Part shown: one piece after another, positions 51,857-60,910 of the stretch | Numbering within the stretch: the stretch's first letter is position 1 | Layout of the letters: every line of letters starts with the position of its first letter | Assembly (NCBI RefSeq): GCF_026410505.1 | Contig: NZ_JAPMIU010000005.1 | Span: 62,001-126,000 of the forward strand | From: Frateuria hangzhouensis | GTDB taxonomy: Bacteria > Pseudomonadota > Gammaproteobacteria > Xanthomonadales > Rhodanobacteraceae | DNA: 64,000 nt | Direction: 5' to 3' | Position numbers and translations under genes: made by a program | The notes under the pieces: model-generated | Seen by the model: only the letters and a program-made list of their open reading frames with translations | Databases searched by the model: none | Told to the model about the DNA's origin: nothing

Positions 51857-52945
51857 ATGAAACGACTTCCGGCCGCGGCGTGCGCGCTGCTTGGTGGCAC
51901 GTGGGCCTGCGTGTCGCACGCACAGAACCCCGACCCGATGGACATCCGCGCCTGCACGGCGATCGAGAGCGATGCCCAACGCCTGGCCTGCTACGACCAC
52001 GCGACCGGCCGGGCCAACCTGCCGGTGGCCAGGAAGCACGCCGACGAGAGCACCGTCCTGCCCAGCGTGTTCGGCCACGACCGCAATCCGCGCCAGGTCG
52101 CCACCGCGGACAACCCGGAAGTGGCCATGCCGCTGTCGCTGCTGGACAGCCGCTGGGAGCTCGCGCCGGAGGCCAAGCTGGGGACCTTCAACGTGCGCGG
52201 CTACAAGCCGGTCTACCTGTTGCCGGTGTTCGCCACCAGCAACCAGAACGAGCGCCCGCACAGCCCCAATCCGCTCAACACGCCGACGCGGCCGGAACCG
52301 GTGGACAACGTCGAGGCGAAGTTCCAGATCAGCTTCAAGACCAAGCTCTGGCAGGGCGTGTTCGGCGACGCCGGCGACCTGTGGCTGGGCTACACCCAGT
52401 CCTCGCGCTGGCAGGTCTACAACGACCGCCTTTCGCGGCCGTTCCGCGAGACCAACTACGAACCCGAGGCGATGCTGGTGTTCAACACCCATTACCAGGT
52501 GTTCGGCTGGGACGGGCGACTGCTGGGCATCGGCATCAACCATCAGTCCAACGGGCGGTCCAATCCGCTCTCGCGCAGCTGGAACCGGGTCACCGCCAAC
52601 CTCGGCTTCGAGCGCGGCGACTGGACCGTGATGCTGCGCCCGTGGTGGCGCATTCCCGAAGGCGGCCCGGACGACAACAACCCCGACATCAACGACTACA
52701 TGGGCCGCGGCGAAGTGCAGATCGTGCGCGAGTGGAACGGGCAGGAATTCGGGCTGCTGCTGCGCCACTCCTTCCGCGGCGGCAGCCGCAGCCACGGCGC
52801 GGCGCGGTTCACCTGGAGCTTTCCGCTGGCCGGCAACCTGCGCGGCTACGTGGAGGCGTTCAAGGGATATGGCGAGAGCCTGATCGACTACAACCACAAT
52901 GCCACGTACCTGGGGCTGGGTGTGTCGCTGCTCGACTGGTACTGA
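51857..52945 (+). CDS. pldA: Outer membrane phospholipase A1
   Basis: A 362-residue OMPLA. A signal peptide and a family-typical leader with two Cys (RACTAIESDAQRLACYDHAT) precede a 12-strand barrel. The active site is in LLGIGINHQSNGRSNPLSRS: His229 and Ser231 of the H-x-S motif, with a downstream Asn as third residue, and the calcium-site residues nearby. The barrel ends LGVSLLDWY. OMPLA hydrolyses phospholipids misplaced in the outer leaflet. The upstream gene is the EF-hand protein; a terminator follows. Confidence 0.94.
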   Translation: MKRLPAAACALLGGTWACVSHAQNPDPMDIRACTAIESDAQRLACYDHATGRANLPVARKHADESTVLPSVFGHDRNPRQVATADNPEVAMPLSLLDSRWELAPEAKLGTFNVRGYKPVYLLPVFATSNQNERPHSPNPLNTPTRPEPVDNVEAKFQISFKTKLWQGVFGDAGDLWLGYTQSSRWQVYNDRLSRPFRETNYEPEAMLVFNTHYQVFGWDGRLLGIGINHQSNGRSNPLSRSWNRVTANLGFERGDWTVMLRPWWRIPEGGPDDNNPDINDYMGRGEVQIVREWNGQEFGLLLRHSFRGGSRSHGAARFTWSFPLAGNLRGYVEAFKGYGESLIDYNHNATYLGLGVSLLDWY

Positions 52946-52960
52946 GCCTTCGAAAATGCA

Positions 52961-52980
52961 GGAGCCCGCCAGCGGGCTCC
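52961..52980. terminator. Hairpin between pldA and the SlyD-like gene
   Basis: GGAGCCCGC and GCGGGCTCC form a perfect nine-base stem with a two-base centre. It lies between convergent genes and could stop both; the T-tract is short. Sequence resembles the GTAGGAGC repeat family, so a REP origin is possible. Confidence 0.6.
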
Positions 52981-53000
52981 TTCAGAAGGCATGTCGGCGG

Positions 53001-53483
53001 TTAGTGATCGTGCCCGCCCGGGCCGTGCACATGGCCGTGCACCAGTTCCTCGGAGCTGGCCGGACGCACCCCGGTCACCTCGACGTTGAAATGCAGGGTC
53101 TGCCCGGCAAGCGGATGGTTGCCGTCGATGTGCACCTTGTCGTCGTCCACGCGCACCACGGTCACGTTGATCGCGCCCTGCGGGCCGCGGCCCTGGAACT
53201 GCATGCCCGGCTGGATGTCCTCCACGCCCTGGAATGCCTCGCGCGGCACTTCCTGCATCAGCTCGTCATGGCGCGGGCCGTAACCCTCCTCCGGCGAGAC
53301 GTCGACCTTGAACTGGTCGCCCGCCTGGCGGCCGGCCATCTGCTTCTCCAGCCCCGGCACGATCTGGCCGGTGCCGTGCAGGTAGGACAACGGCTCGCGG
53401 CCTTCGGAACTGTCGATGACGCGACCTTCGTCGTCGGTCAGCGTGTAGTGGAACGAGGCGACGGTATTCTCTGCGATCTGCAT
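53001..53483 (-). CDS. FKBP-type peptidyl-prolyl isomerase, SlyD-like
   Basis: A 160-residue FKBP with SlyD architecture. The FKBP part is TVASFHYTLTDDEGRVIDSS, YLHGTGQIVPGLEKQMAGRQ and HPLAGQTLHFNVEVTGVRPA; the inserted-in-flap chaperone domain lies between (about 70-130). The tail HGHVHGPGGHDH is a short histidine-rich metal-binding extension; SlyD of E. coli uses a longer one to deliver nickel. Cytoplasmic, no signal peptide. Confidence 0.93.
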   Translation of the reverse strand: MQIAENTVASFHYTLTDDEGRVIDSSEGREPLSYLHGTGQIVPGLEKQMAGRQAGDQFKVDVSPEEGYGPRHDELMQEVPREAFQGVEDIQPGMQFQGRGPQGAINVTVVRVDDDKVHIDGNHPLAGQTLHFNVEVTGVRPASSEELVHGHVHGPGGHDH

Positions 53484-53583
53484 GGCATTCTCGTTGACAG
53501 GGAATGGACCAGCTTAACAGGCGACCGTGGAAAGGCTGTCATGCCGGCCTGCGCGGTAGCGCCATGATTGCCATACTGCAGGC

Positions 53584-55110
53584 ATGAAAATGTTGCGCCG
53601 GTTGTTCCGTCTCTTTCCTCTCTTCCCCCTGTTCGTCCTCGCCCTGTTTCCCCTGCGCACCGCGGCCATGGACCTGGCCGCCACGCGTGCGGCGATCGAC
53701 GCGCACATCGCCCAACCACGCTTCGCCGCCGCGCGCTGGGGCGTCGCCGTGGTCTCGCTGGACAGCGGCCGGATGCTGTACGCGCACGATGCCGACAAGC
53801 TGTTCCAGCCCGCCTCGACTGCCAAGCTGTACACCGCGGCGCTGGTGCTGAACGGGCTGGATGCCGGTTATCGCATTCCCACCCGCGTGCTCGGGCCGCC
53901 ACCGGGCCATCGGGGGCGCGTGAACGGCTCGTTGGTGCTCTACGGCATGGGCGACCCCTCGCTCGGGGCCGATCCGTCCACTGCCGGCTGGGCCGATTCG
54001 CTGGCCGACCAGCTTGCCGCGCGCGGCGTGCGCCGCGTGCGTGGCGACCTGGTGGCCGATGCCAACTACTTCGCCGGGCCGCCGATCGGCAACGGCTGGG
54101 AGGCGTTCGACCTGCTGGCCGGTTTCGCCGCGCCGGCCTTGGCGCTGAGCGTGGATGAAAACCAGGTGCGGCTGACCGTTACGCCCGCACCGCGCGCAGG
54201 CAGTCCGGCGCGGCTCGATCTCGATCCCGCGTTCGCCGCGATGCCGTTGCAGGGCCGGCTGTCGACCTCGCCCGCCGGCAGTCCCGGCGATATCAACATC
54301 TATCGTGCGCCCGGCAGCCGCCTGCTGCAGGTGTTCGGTTCGATCGCCGCGCAGGCAGCGCCGCGCAGCTTCCACCTGGCCATGGACGACCCCGCGCGCG
54401 CGGCGGGTAACGCGCTGCTGCAGGCGCTGCAGCGCCATGGCATCGAGCTGGACGGAAAGCTGCGCGTGCTGCACTGGCCGCAACAGGCCGCCGCGCCGCG
54501 CGCAGAATCCCAGGTGCTGGCGCGGGTGCTGTCGCCGCCGCTCTCGACGATCCTGCGCGAGGGCCTGAAGCGCTCGCAGAACCTTTACCTGCAGAACCTG
54601 CTGCAACTGGCCGGCACCCGCGCCCACGCCGCGGCGGCCGGCGATCCGGTCGCACCGACCGGCTTCCTGAGCGCCGCCGACTGGGGCATCCACGCACTGC
54701 GCCAGTTGCTCGACCGCATCGGCATCCCGCCCTCGGCCAGCCTGATCGGCGAAGGCACCGGGCTGTCACGGCGCGACCTCACCACCCCGCACGCGCTGGT
54801 GCGCCTGCTCGGCTTCCTTGCCGCCGGCCAGGACGCCGCCCTGCTGCGCGACATGCTGCCGGTGGCCGGCGTCGATGGCACCCTTGCCTGGCGCATGCGT
54901 GGCACGCCCGCCGCCGGCAACGTGCACGCCAAGACCGGCAGCATGACCTACGTGAACTGCCTGGCCGGCTATGTCACCAGCGCCGCGGGCGAGCATCTGG
55001 CCTTTGCGATCCTGCTCAACGACTACGAGCCGCCCGAGGGCATGCGGGTCAGCGCCGACGTCGATGCGATCGCCATCCAGTTAGCCCGGCTCGACGAGAA
55101 ATCGCTGTAG
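53584..55110 (+). CDS. dacB: D-alanyl-D-alanine carboxypeptidase/endopeptidase (PBP4)
   Basis: A 508-residue class C penicillin-binding protein. The signal peptide is LFRLFPLFPLFVLALFPLRT and AAM. The three active-site motifs are SxxK (Ser78-Thr-Ala-Lys81), SxN (Ser331-Gln-Asn333 in KRSQNLYLQNLLQ) and KTG (Lys450 in HAKTGSMTYVNCLAGYV). It trims and opens peptidoglycan cross-links in the periplasm. Between SxxK and SxN is the large insertion normal for PBP4. It is divergent from the SlyD-like gene with a 100-base gap. Confidence 0.95.
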   Translation: MKMLRRLFRLFPLFPLFVLALFPLRTAAMDLAATRAAIDAHIAQPRFAAARWGVAVVSLDSGRMLYAHDADKLFQPASTAKLYTAALVLNGLDAGYRIPTRVLGPPPGHRGRVNGSLVLYGMGDPSLGADPSTAGWADSLADQLAARGVRRVRGDLVADANYFAGPPIGNGWEAFDLLAGFAAPALALSVDENQVRLTVTPAPRAGSPARLDLDPAFAAMPLQGRLSTSPAGSPGDINIYRAPGSRLLQVFGSIAAQAAPRSFHLAMDDPARAAGNALLQALQRHGIELDGKLRVLHWPQQAAAPRAESQVLARVLSPPLSTILREGLKRSQNLYLQNLLQLAGTRAHAAAAGDPVAPTGFLSAADWGIHALRQLLDRIGIPPSASLIGEGTGLSRRDLTTPHALVRLLGFLAAGQDAALLRDMLPVAGVDGTLAWRMRGTPAAGNVHAKTGSMTYVNCLAGYVTSAAGEHLAFAILLNDYEPPEGMRVSADVDAIAIQLARLDEKSL

Positions 55111-55160
55111 GCCACCTGGGGGCGACCGGAGATTGGTGGCCTGCCGACTGCGGTTTCCTT

Positions 55161-55215
55161 GCAGGAGCCCGCTGGATCGCCTCGATCTGTCCGATCGGCC
55201 CCCAGCGGGCTACGC
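55161..55215. repeat. Degenerate GTAGGAGC-type inverted repeat
   Basis: GCAGGAGCCCGCTGG at 55161-55175 pairs with CCAGCGGGCTACGC near 55202-55215 around GATCGCC/GATCGG inner symmetry. Its right end contains the TAG stop of the glutathione peroxidase gene at 55212-55210. Confidence 0.6.
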
Positions 55216-55701
55216 CTCGCCCGCACCTCGCCGGGCGAGATCCGCCCCGATCTTCTCCGGCGTATCGGTCGGCGCGTAGCGGCGGACCACCTGGCCTTCC
55301 GGGTCGACCAGGAACTTGGTGAAGTTCCACTTGATCGCCTCGCTGCCCAGCAGCCCCTTGCTCTCGTGCTTGAGCCAGCGATAGAGCGGATGGGCGCCCT
55401 CGCCGTTGACCTCGATCTTGGCGAACAGCGGGAAGCTCACGTCGCAGTTGAGACTGCAGAACTGACGGATCTCCGCCTCGCTGCCCGGCTCCTGGTGGCC
55501 GAACTGGTCGCAGGGAAACCCCAGCACGGTCAGGCCGCGCTCGCGCCATTGCCGCCACAACGCTTCCAGGCCCTGGTACTGCGGCGTGAAACCGCACCTG
55601 GAAGCGACGTTGACGACCAGCAGCCAGCGCCCGCGCCAGTCGGCGAGCGAGCGCTCCTGGCCATCGATATCGCGGGCGGAGAAATCGTAGACACTGGCCA
55701 T
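55210..55701 (-). CDS. Glutathione peroxidase (cysteine type)
   Basis: A 163-residue GPx/BtuE-type thiol peroxidase. The peroxidatic residue is Cys36 in VNVASRCGFTPQYQGLEALW (Cys instead of Sec); the catalytic Gln is in FPCDQFGHQEPGS and the Trp-Asn in KWNFTKFLVDPEGQVVRRY. The second Cys of FPCDQFG matches the 2-Cys thioredoxin-dependent subgroup. The protein has no signal peptide. The stop codon lies in a repeat arm. Confidence 0.93.
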   Translation of the reverse strand: MASVYDFSARDIDGQERSLADWRGRWLLVVNVASRCGFTPQYQGLEALWRQWRERGLTVLGFPCDQFGHQEPGSEAEIRQFCSLNCDVSFPLFAKIEVNGEGAHPLYRWLKHESKGLLGSEAIKWNFTKFLVDPEGQVVRRYAPTDTPEKIGADLARRGAGEA

Positions 55702-55803
55702 GCAGGAAGCTCCGTTAGATTGCCGGCGAAGTCTACGCCGGCGGCGGCATATGCATATGAGCGACGACCATTTCCCGCGGCGCGGCCGGGCGGCGATGCT
55801 TCG

Positions 55804-55926
55804 ATGATGTACCTGCTGACATCCGCCGTGATCGCACTGGCCACCCTCGTGCTGCTTGCCTACGCGGCCTGCCGGGAGGCGCCGCGCCGGCGCGTCCGCG
55901 TGCGCCATCGGCCGCCGAACCTGTAG
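55804..55926 (+). CDS. Possible small single-span membrane protein
   Basis: A 40-residue frame: MMYLLTSAVIALATLVLLAY then a basic tail (CREAPRRRVRVRHRPPNL). One transmembrane helix with positive-inside tail is plausible. The ribosome site is weak. The TAG stop overlaps the first base of the composite repeat at 55926, so the present C-terminus may be set by that insertion. No family recognised; could be chance. Confidence 0.35.
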   Translation: MMYLLTSAVIALATLVLLAYAACREAPRRRVRVRHRPPNL

Positions 55927-56072
55927 GGAACCTCGAAAGATCCCGAAAGCTTTCGACGCCCGCTGTAGAGCCCACTTGTGGGCGATGCTCTTCGTCCAAC
56001 TTGCGCAAAAAGCATCGCCCACAAGTGGGCTCCTACAAAAACGTCGCACGAAGGGAGTTATTCGAGACTCCC
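55926..56072. repeat. Composite MITE-like element, copy B
   Basis: Begins GGGAACCTCGAA (55926-55937) and ends TTCGAGACTCCC (56061-56072), two mismatches from a perfect terminal inverted repeat. It shares the CGAAAGCTTTCGACGCCC block and the family-2 REP centre with the element at 28462, and CGTCGCACGA before the right end. It is 147 bases long and fills the gap between the small frame and pncB. The remainder of 55702-56109 shows nothing else. Confidence 0.82.
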
Positions 56073-56109
56073 TGTAGGACGCGCTTGGGCGCGCACGCCC
56101 GGCTAAGCG

Positions 56110-57291
56110 TCACGCCTCCGACGGAATGTCGAACACCTGCCGCAGGTAGGCCACGTAGGCCGGGTCGTCGCACATGTTCTTGCCCGGCGAATCGCTCAGC
56201 TTGGCCACCGGCTGGCCGTTGCAGCGGACCATCTTGATGACGATCTGCAGCGGCGTGGGCCCGACGTCGTTGGTGAGGTTGGTGCCGACGCCGAAGGCCA
56301 GCTGGCAGCGGCCACGGAAGTGGCGGTAGAGCTGCATCACCTTGGGCATGTCCAGCGCATCGCTGAACACCAGGGTCTTGCTGCGCGGGTCCACGCGGTT
56401 GGCCTGGTAGTGCGCCAGCACCTTCTCGCCCCATTCGAACGGATCGCCCGAGTCGTGCCGGGTACCGTCGAACAGCTTGCAGAAGTACATGTCGAAATCG
56501 CGCAGGAAGGCATCCAGGCCGTAGACGTCCGACAGCGCGATGCCAAGGTCGCCACGGTATTCCTTTGCCCAGGTTTCCAGCGCCACGCGCTGCGAGTCGC
56601 GCAGGCGCGGACCCAGCGCCTGGTGCGCCTGCAGGTATTCGTGCGCCAGCGTGCCCAGCGGAGTGAGGCCGAACTTCCACGCCAGCCATACGTTGCTGGT
56701 GCCGGCCAGTTGCTCGCCCAGGCCGTCGCGCAGGGTGCGCACCACTTCGGCGTGCCAGTCGCGCGAGAAACGGCGGCGCGTTCCGTAGTCGGCGATGCGG
56801 CAGTGGGCGTACTCGGGGTCGGCGCGAAGCAGCTCGATCTTCGCCTGCAGGCGCTTGCGACCCGCCTCCAGGTCCAGGCCCGGCTGCGTGTTGCGGAAGT
56901 AGACCTGGTTGACGATCGCCAGCAGCGGTACCTCGAACAGGATCGTGTGCAGCCACGGGCCGATGATGCGGATCTCGATTTCGCCGTTGGCCGCCGGTGC
57001 AGGCGTGATCTGCACGTATTTGGCGTTGAGCTGGAACAGGCCCAGGAAATCGACGAAGTCGCTCTTGATGTAGCGCCAGGTGCGCAGGTAGTCCAGTTCC
57101 CCGGGGGTGAAGCGCAGGCTGCACAGCGCTTCGAGCTCGGCGCGGATCTCGTCGATATAGGGCACCAGGTCGATGCCAGGGGTGCGGCATTTGAAGCGGT
57201 ACTCGACCTGGGCGGCCGGGTAGTGGTGCAGCACCACCTGCATCATGGAGAACTTGTACAGGTCGGTGTCGAGCAGGGACTGGACGATCAT
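56110..57291 (-). CDS. pncB: Nicotinate phosphoribosyltransferase
   Basis: A 393-residue NAPRTase, converting nicotinate and PRPP to nicotinate mononucleotide in NAD salvage. Markers: [36 protein letters not shown] (phosphorylated-His region of the family), [20 protein letters not shown], the PRPP-binding [20 protein letters not shown] and [20 protein letters not shown]. It starts on an ATG at 57291. The pncC-like deamidase at 15.2 kb feeds the same product. Confidence 0.96.
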   Translation of the reverse strand: MIVQSLLDTDLYKFSMMQVVLHHYPAAQVEYRFKCRTPGIDLVPYIDEIRAELEALCSLRFTPGELDYLRTWRYIKSDFVDFLGLFQLNAKYVQITPAPAANGEIEIRIIGPWLHTILFEVPLLAIVNQVYFRNTQPGLDLEAGRKRLQAKIELLRADPEYAHCRIADYGTRRRFSRDWHAEVVRTLRDGLGEQLAGTSNVWLAWKFGLTPLGTLAHEYLQAHQALGPRLRDSQRVALETWAKEYRGDLGIALSDVYGLDAFLRDFDMYFCKLFDGTRHDSGDPFEWGEKVLAHYQANRVDPRSKTLVFSDALDMPKVMQLYRHFRGRCQLAFGVGTNLTNDVGPTPLQIVIKMVRCNGQPVAKLSDSPGKNMCDDPAYVAYLRQVFDIPSEA

Positions 57292-57399
57292 GCGCTGGCC
57301 TGGCGGGATCCGGAACGTGCCGGCATCGGGATACGCATTATCCCAGTGCTGGCGCGCGCACGGCGAATCAGGCGGGCGGGCGGAATGCTGGAGCCCCGG

Positions 57400-58476
57400 T
57401 CACGGAGCCACGCCCGCCCCGGCAGCCAGGCGCTCGAGCTGCCGCGTGCGCTCGTTCTGCGGTTCCTCCGCCAGGGCGCCGACCGCCGCATAGAAGGCGC
57501 CCCACTGCCGCTCGGCACGCGCGAACAGCACGGCAAAGGCGCCGGTCCAGCGATCGTACAGCCCGAACGGCAGCAACCTGGCATTGTTGATGGGCGCCGC
57601 TACCCATGCGTCGTAACGGTGATCACCGGGCCAGTGCGCATCGCGCCACTGCGCATAGCGGCGGCGGAAGGCTTCGATCTGCGCCTGTTTTGCATGCGCC
57701 AGCGCGACCTCGTCACCGCTGCCCGCGTACAGCCGCTTGAGCCGGTCGCGCAGATCCAGCACCAGCGTGGTGAAACCCTGCTCCATCGCCTGGCCGCGCA
57801 GATCAGGCGGCGGCAGGCCGCGGGCCCTGCGCCATTCGCGCAGGCCTTCGCGTTCGACGAAGCTGGCGAAGGATTCGTTGAACGCCGTGTCTCCCTTCAG
57901 ATAGAGCTGCTGGTGCGCGAGCTCGTGGAAGATCGTGCCGGCCAGCTGGTCGTCGTCCCAGCGCAGCATGCTCGAGACGATCGGGTCGGCGAACCAGCCC
58001 AGCGTCGAATAGGCCGGCACCGGGCCGATCCACACGTCGTCGCCTTGCGCCTCGAGCTGCGCCGCGCGAGCCTGCGCGCGGGCGTGTTCGAAATAGCCGC
58101 GGTAGGCCACGCAGCCGGCGATGGGAAAACACTGCGGCAACGCCTCGACCGAGTACGGCGGCGTGGCGAACACGTTCCAGGCCACGTAGCGACGATGCAG
58201 ATCGACGTAGCTGGTGTAGCTGCGGTTATCCGGCAGCGCCAATGCGGCGGACGCGAACTGCCGTGCCTGCGCAGCCAGGCGCAGGCGGCGGGCCAGCGCG
58301 GGGTCGGTGGCCGGGTCGCGTACCACCTTGGCGAGCGGTTGGCGGTGCATCAGCAACGACGCCTGGCCATGCGCCACGTGGGCGTAATAGCGCAGGCTGC
58401 CGCAGGCACCGAGCAGGAGACACAACACGACAGTGGCCAGCCGCATGGCGCGCCCGCGGAGCGAGAGATGCTGCAT
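57400..58476 (-). CDS. Predicted zinc aminopeptidase lipoprotein (COG4324)
   Basis: A 358-residue lipoprotein. The start at 58476 gives MQHLSLRGRAMRLATVVLCL and lipobox LLLGACGS. The HExxH zinc site is in LAGTIFHELAHQQLYLKGDT, with the downstream FNESFASFVEREGLREW as the third-ligand region. ALPQCFPIAGCVAYRGYF and APINNARLLPFGLYDRW are family-typical. Peptidase activity is predicted only. A shorter start at 58446 is possible. Confidence 0.87.
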   Translation of the reverse strand: MQHLSLRGRAMRLATVVLCLLLGACGSLRYYAHVAHGQASLLMHRQPLAKVVRDPATDPALARRLRLAAQARQFASAALALPDNRSYTSYVDLHRRYVAWNVFATPPYSVEALPQCFPIAGCVAYRGYFEHARAQARAAQLEAQGDDVWIGPVPAYSTLGWFADPIVSSMLRWDDDQLAGTIFHELAHQQLYLKGDTAFNESFASFVEREGLREWRRARGLPPPDLRGQAMEQGFTTLVLDLRDRLKRLYAGSGDEVALAHAKQAQIEAFRRRYAQWRDAHWPGDHRYDAWVAAPINNARLLPFGLYDRWTGAFAVLFARAERQWGAFYAAVGALAEEPQNERTRQLERLAAGAGVAP

Positions 58477-58565
58477 GCCGCGATTGTGCCAAGTGCCGGC
58501 GGCGCCGACGAGCCCTGCGGCCGGGCGACGCGCCGCGCTACCCGGCACGGCGCATGCCCGGATGA

Positions 58566-58994
58566 TCAGTGGCGATCGCGGTGATCGCGTCCGCCGTGCC
58601 GATCGCCGCGATCGTTCCCCCGATCATGCCTGCGGCTGTCGTGGCCACGGTCATGGCCGCCGCGCCATGACCGGCGCTCGTGCCCGTCGCCGCGGCGGTC
58701 ATGGCCCCGATGGTGCTCGCGACTCCAGTCGCGGCCACGGTGGTAGTGATGCGAATCGCGGTACCAGGTGCCGCTGATGCCCACGCTCACGCCCGGCGCG
58801 TAACCCCACCCTGGCCCGTAATAGCCGCCATAGCCGTAATAGTCCGGCCGGTAGATCACCGACGGGCCTTCGCCGTAGTAGGCGTCGCCCTGATAGCCGT
58901 TGCCGCGCACGTAGCTGTAGCCCGGGTCGTAGTAGCAACCCGACAGCGCGGCCGTGCCCAGCACCAGCGCCAGTCCTGCAAGCATGCGTTTCAT
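58566..58994 (-). CDS. Tyr/Gly-rich then His/Arg/Asp-rich lipoprotein
   Basis: A 142-residue lipoprotein: signal peptide LAGLALVLGTAALSGCYYDP with a lipobox Cys, then a Tyr/Gly-rich region (YYGYGGYYGPGWGYAPGVSV), an SVGISGTWYRD segment, and a low-complexity tail of HRG/HDR/RGD units (about 85-142) ending DHRDRH. The histidine-rich tail could bind metal. It is probably a small envelope protein; I do not recognise a characterised homologue. Confidence 0.75.
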   Translation of the reverse strand: MKRMLAGLALVLGTAALSGCYYDPGYSYVRGNGYQGDAYYGEGPSVIYRPDYYGYGGYYGPGWGYAPGVSVGISGTWYRDSHHYHRGRDWSREHHRGHDRRGDGHERRSWRGGHDRGHDSRRHDRGNDRGDRHGGRDHRDRH

Positions 58995-59109
58995 GGCTCA
59001 CCTCCGTGACTGCTGTCACGGAGAGCACGCTAGTGGCGGGGGTTTGAATGCGCCCTGAGCGCCGCGTCCATAACGCATTGGCGGACGCGACGCTCGGGCG
59101 GGGCCGGCG

Positions 59110-59967
59110 TCAGACCTTGGCGCCACGCTGGCCGGTGTGCACCGGAATGGTGTTTTTGGGCGCATCGCTGGGCAGCTGCGGGCTGGCTGTCGTGTGCACG
59201 GCCGAAACGCCATGCGGCTGCGCGTCGCCAGGGTGCGACGGCCCCTGGCGGTTGCGGTCGTGCTTGGCGTCGAGCAGGGCCTGGATGTGCGCGACGGCTT
59301 CTTCCGGACTGATGTGCCGGGTCGCCGCAGGCGACTTGCGCGACGCCCCGCTCTTGCGTGGCGCGGACTTCGCGGCCGGCCGGGCCAGCTTGCCCGCGGG
59401 CGCGGCCTTCTTCGCCGCGGGGCGGGGCATCGCCTTGGCGGTGGCGGACTTCTTCACGGGGGTCCTGCCGGCGGCTTTCCTGGCGGCGGTCGGCGTGGCC
59501 TTCTTCGCCGCCGGCCGCTTCGTGGCGGTTTTCTTCGCTGCCGCCTTCTTGGGTGCCACCTTCTTCATGGCGGCCTTCCCGGGCGTTCCCTTCTTCGCCG
59601 ATGCCTTCTTCGCCGCTGCGCCACGGGGTACCGCCTTGCTGGCCGCGGTCTTCCGCGGTGCCGGCTTCTTCGTGGCGGCCTTCTTCGCCGTCACCTTCTT
59701 CACCGTCACCTTCTTCGCGGTCACCTTCTTGGTTGCTGCCTTCTTGGCCGTCACTTTACTGGCCAACTTTTTGGCGGGTGTCTTCTTCGAAGCCGCCGCG
59801 GAGCGGGATGCCGCGCTCTTGCCGGCTGCCTTTTTCGCCGCCGTACGGTTGACGGGGGTCTTGATGCCGGCCTTCTTGCTGGCGGCGGTCTTCTTGGTCG
59901 CGCCGGTGCCGGCGGCTGCCTTCTTTGCCGCGGATTTCTTCGCGGCCGACGTGCGGGTCGTTGCCAT
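59110..59967 (-). CDS. Histone H1-like Lys/Ala-rich protein (AlgP/AlgR3 type)
   Basis: A 285-residue highly basic protein. Residues 1-210 are AAKK/KTA/VTAKK-type repeats (TSAAKKSAAKKAAAGTGATK; KVTAKKAATKKVTAKKVTVK), like eukaryotic H1 tails and AlgP of Pseudomonas. A distinct C-terminal module follows: RHISPEEAVAHIQALLDAKH, then a His/Pro/Ser-rich tail. It should bind DNA non-specifically and compact the nucleoid; AlgP affects alginate genes in Pseudomonas. The DNA encoding the repeats is itself repetitive and prone to length change. Confidence 0.85.
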   Translation of the reverse strand: MATTRTSAAKKSAAKKAAAGTGATKKTAASKKAGIKTPVNRTAAKKAAGKSAASRSAAASKKTPAKKLASKVTAKKAATKKVTAKKVTVKKVTAKKAATKKPAPRKTAASKAVPRGAAAKKASAKKGTPGKAAMKKVAPKKAAAKKTATKRPAAKKATPTAARKAAGRTPVKKSATAKAMPRPAAKKAAPAGKLARPAAKSAPRKSGASRKSPAATRHISPEEAVAHIQALLDAKHDRNRQGPSHPGDAQPHGVSAVHTTASPQLPSDAPKNTIPVHTGQRGAKV

Positions 59968-60109
59968 GCGTATTCACTCCTGCGGGTGGTCGATGCAGCC
60001 TTGCCCGCGTTGCCATGTTTCGCGCACGCGGCGGAAAGACCTGCGTGCCCAGTATTGCGCGAGCCGCTTCGACTGTCATGCGCGAGTGCCGCACGACGCG
60101 CCGCTCAAT

Positions 60110-60910
60110 TCAGGATGCGTGCCGCCTGCGCAACTCCAGCGCATGCCGCTGATGGCAGGCGAAGGCGTCGAGTGCCGGGTCGTAGTCCCAGCGCTCGACG
60201 GTGCAGGCATCCGCCGTGGCGCGGCGCAGCAGGTTCACCGAATTGGGCACGTCGCCGCGGACGCGATGCGATACCGCGGTTCCCGCCTGCACCACCCACA
60301 GCGGCCGGTCGGGCGGATCGGGCAAGGGGCGCACGTAAGGCAGGTGGATATGGCCGCCCAGCACCAGTTGCGCACCGGCGTCGGACCAGGCGCGCGCCGC
60401 CTGCGCGTGGCCGCGCAGCAGATTGCCCACGTCCGATTCTCGGGTGACCGCCATCGGCTGGTGCACCACCACCACGCGCAGTTGCATGGGTGTGGCCAGT
60501 CGCAGGCTCGCCGACACCCGTTCGATCTGCGCGGGCGACACCTCGCCCTGCTTGTGCCGCCACCAGCGCGTGGTGTTGACCCCCAGCACGAGCCAGTCGG
60601 CGGATTGCCACGCCGGCTCAAGCTGCTCGCCGAATGCCCGTCGGTAGCGCGCGTACGGCGCCAGCAGGCGCTTGCCCAGGTCGAACAGCGGAATATCGTG
60701 GTTACCGGGAATGGCCAGGAACGGCACCTGCAGGCTCTGGACGAAATCATGCGCCGCGGCGAACTGCGCCACGCGCGCGCGCTGAGTCAGGTCGCCGGAG
60801 AGCACCACCAACGCAGGGCGGCTCGCCTGCACCAGCCGCCGTAACGCCGCCAGCACCGGCGCCCGCTCGGTGCCGAAGTGCGAATCGGACATGTGCAGCA
60901 GCACGCTCAC
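60110..60910 (-). CDS. CpdA-like metallophosphoesterase
   Basis: About 266 residues from a GTG at 60910 that overlaps the lipid-kinase stop as GTGA. Calcineurin-type metal motifs in order: LLHMSDSHFG, VVLSGDLTQRA, LAIPGNHDIPLFD, VVVVHQPMAV, LVLGGHIHLPYV. The GNHD and GGHIH motifs and length fit class III cyclic-nucleotide phosphodiesterase relatives, but cAMP activity is unproven. It is the third gene of a rhomboid/lipid kinase/phosphoesterase operon. Confidence 0.9.
   Translation of the reverse strand: MSVLLHMSDSHFGTERAPVLAALRRLVQASRPALVVLSGDLTQRARVAQFAAAHDFVQSLQVPFLAIPGNHDIPLFDLGKRLLAPYARYRRAFGEQLEPAWQSADWLVLGVNTTRWWRHKQGEVSPAQIERVSASLRLATPMQLRVVVVHQPMAVTRESDVGNLLRGHAQAARAWSDAGAQLVLGGHIHLPYVRPLPDPPDRPLWVVQAGTAVSHRVRGDVPNSVNLLRRATADACTVERWDYDPALDAFACHQRHALELRRRHAS

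Noticed and set aside
59420..59960. Regularly spaced short repeats considered as a CRISPR array
   Set aside because: They encode the Lys/Ala repeats of a histone-like protein, spacing is codon-driven, there are no unique spacers and no cas genes.
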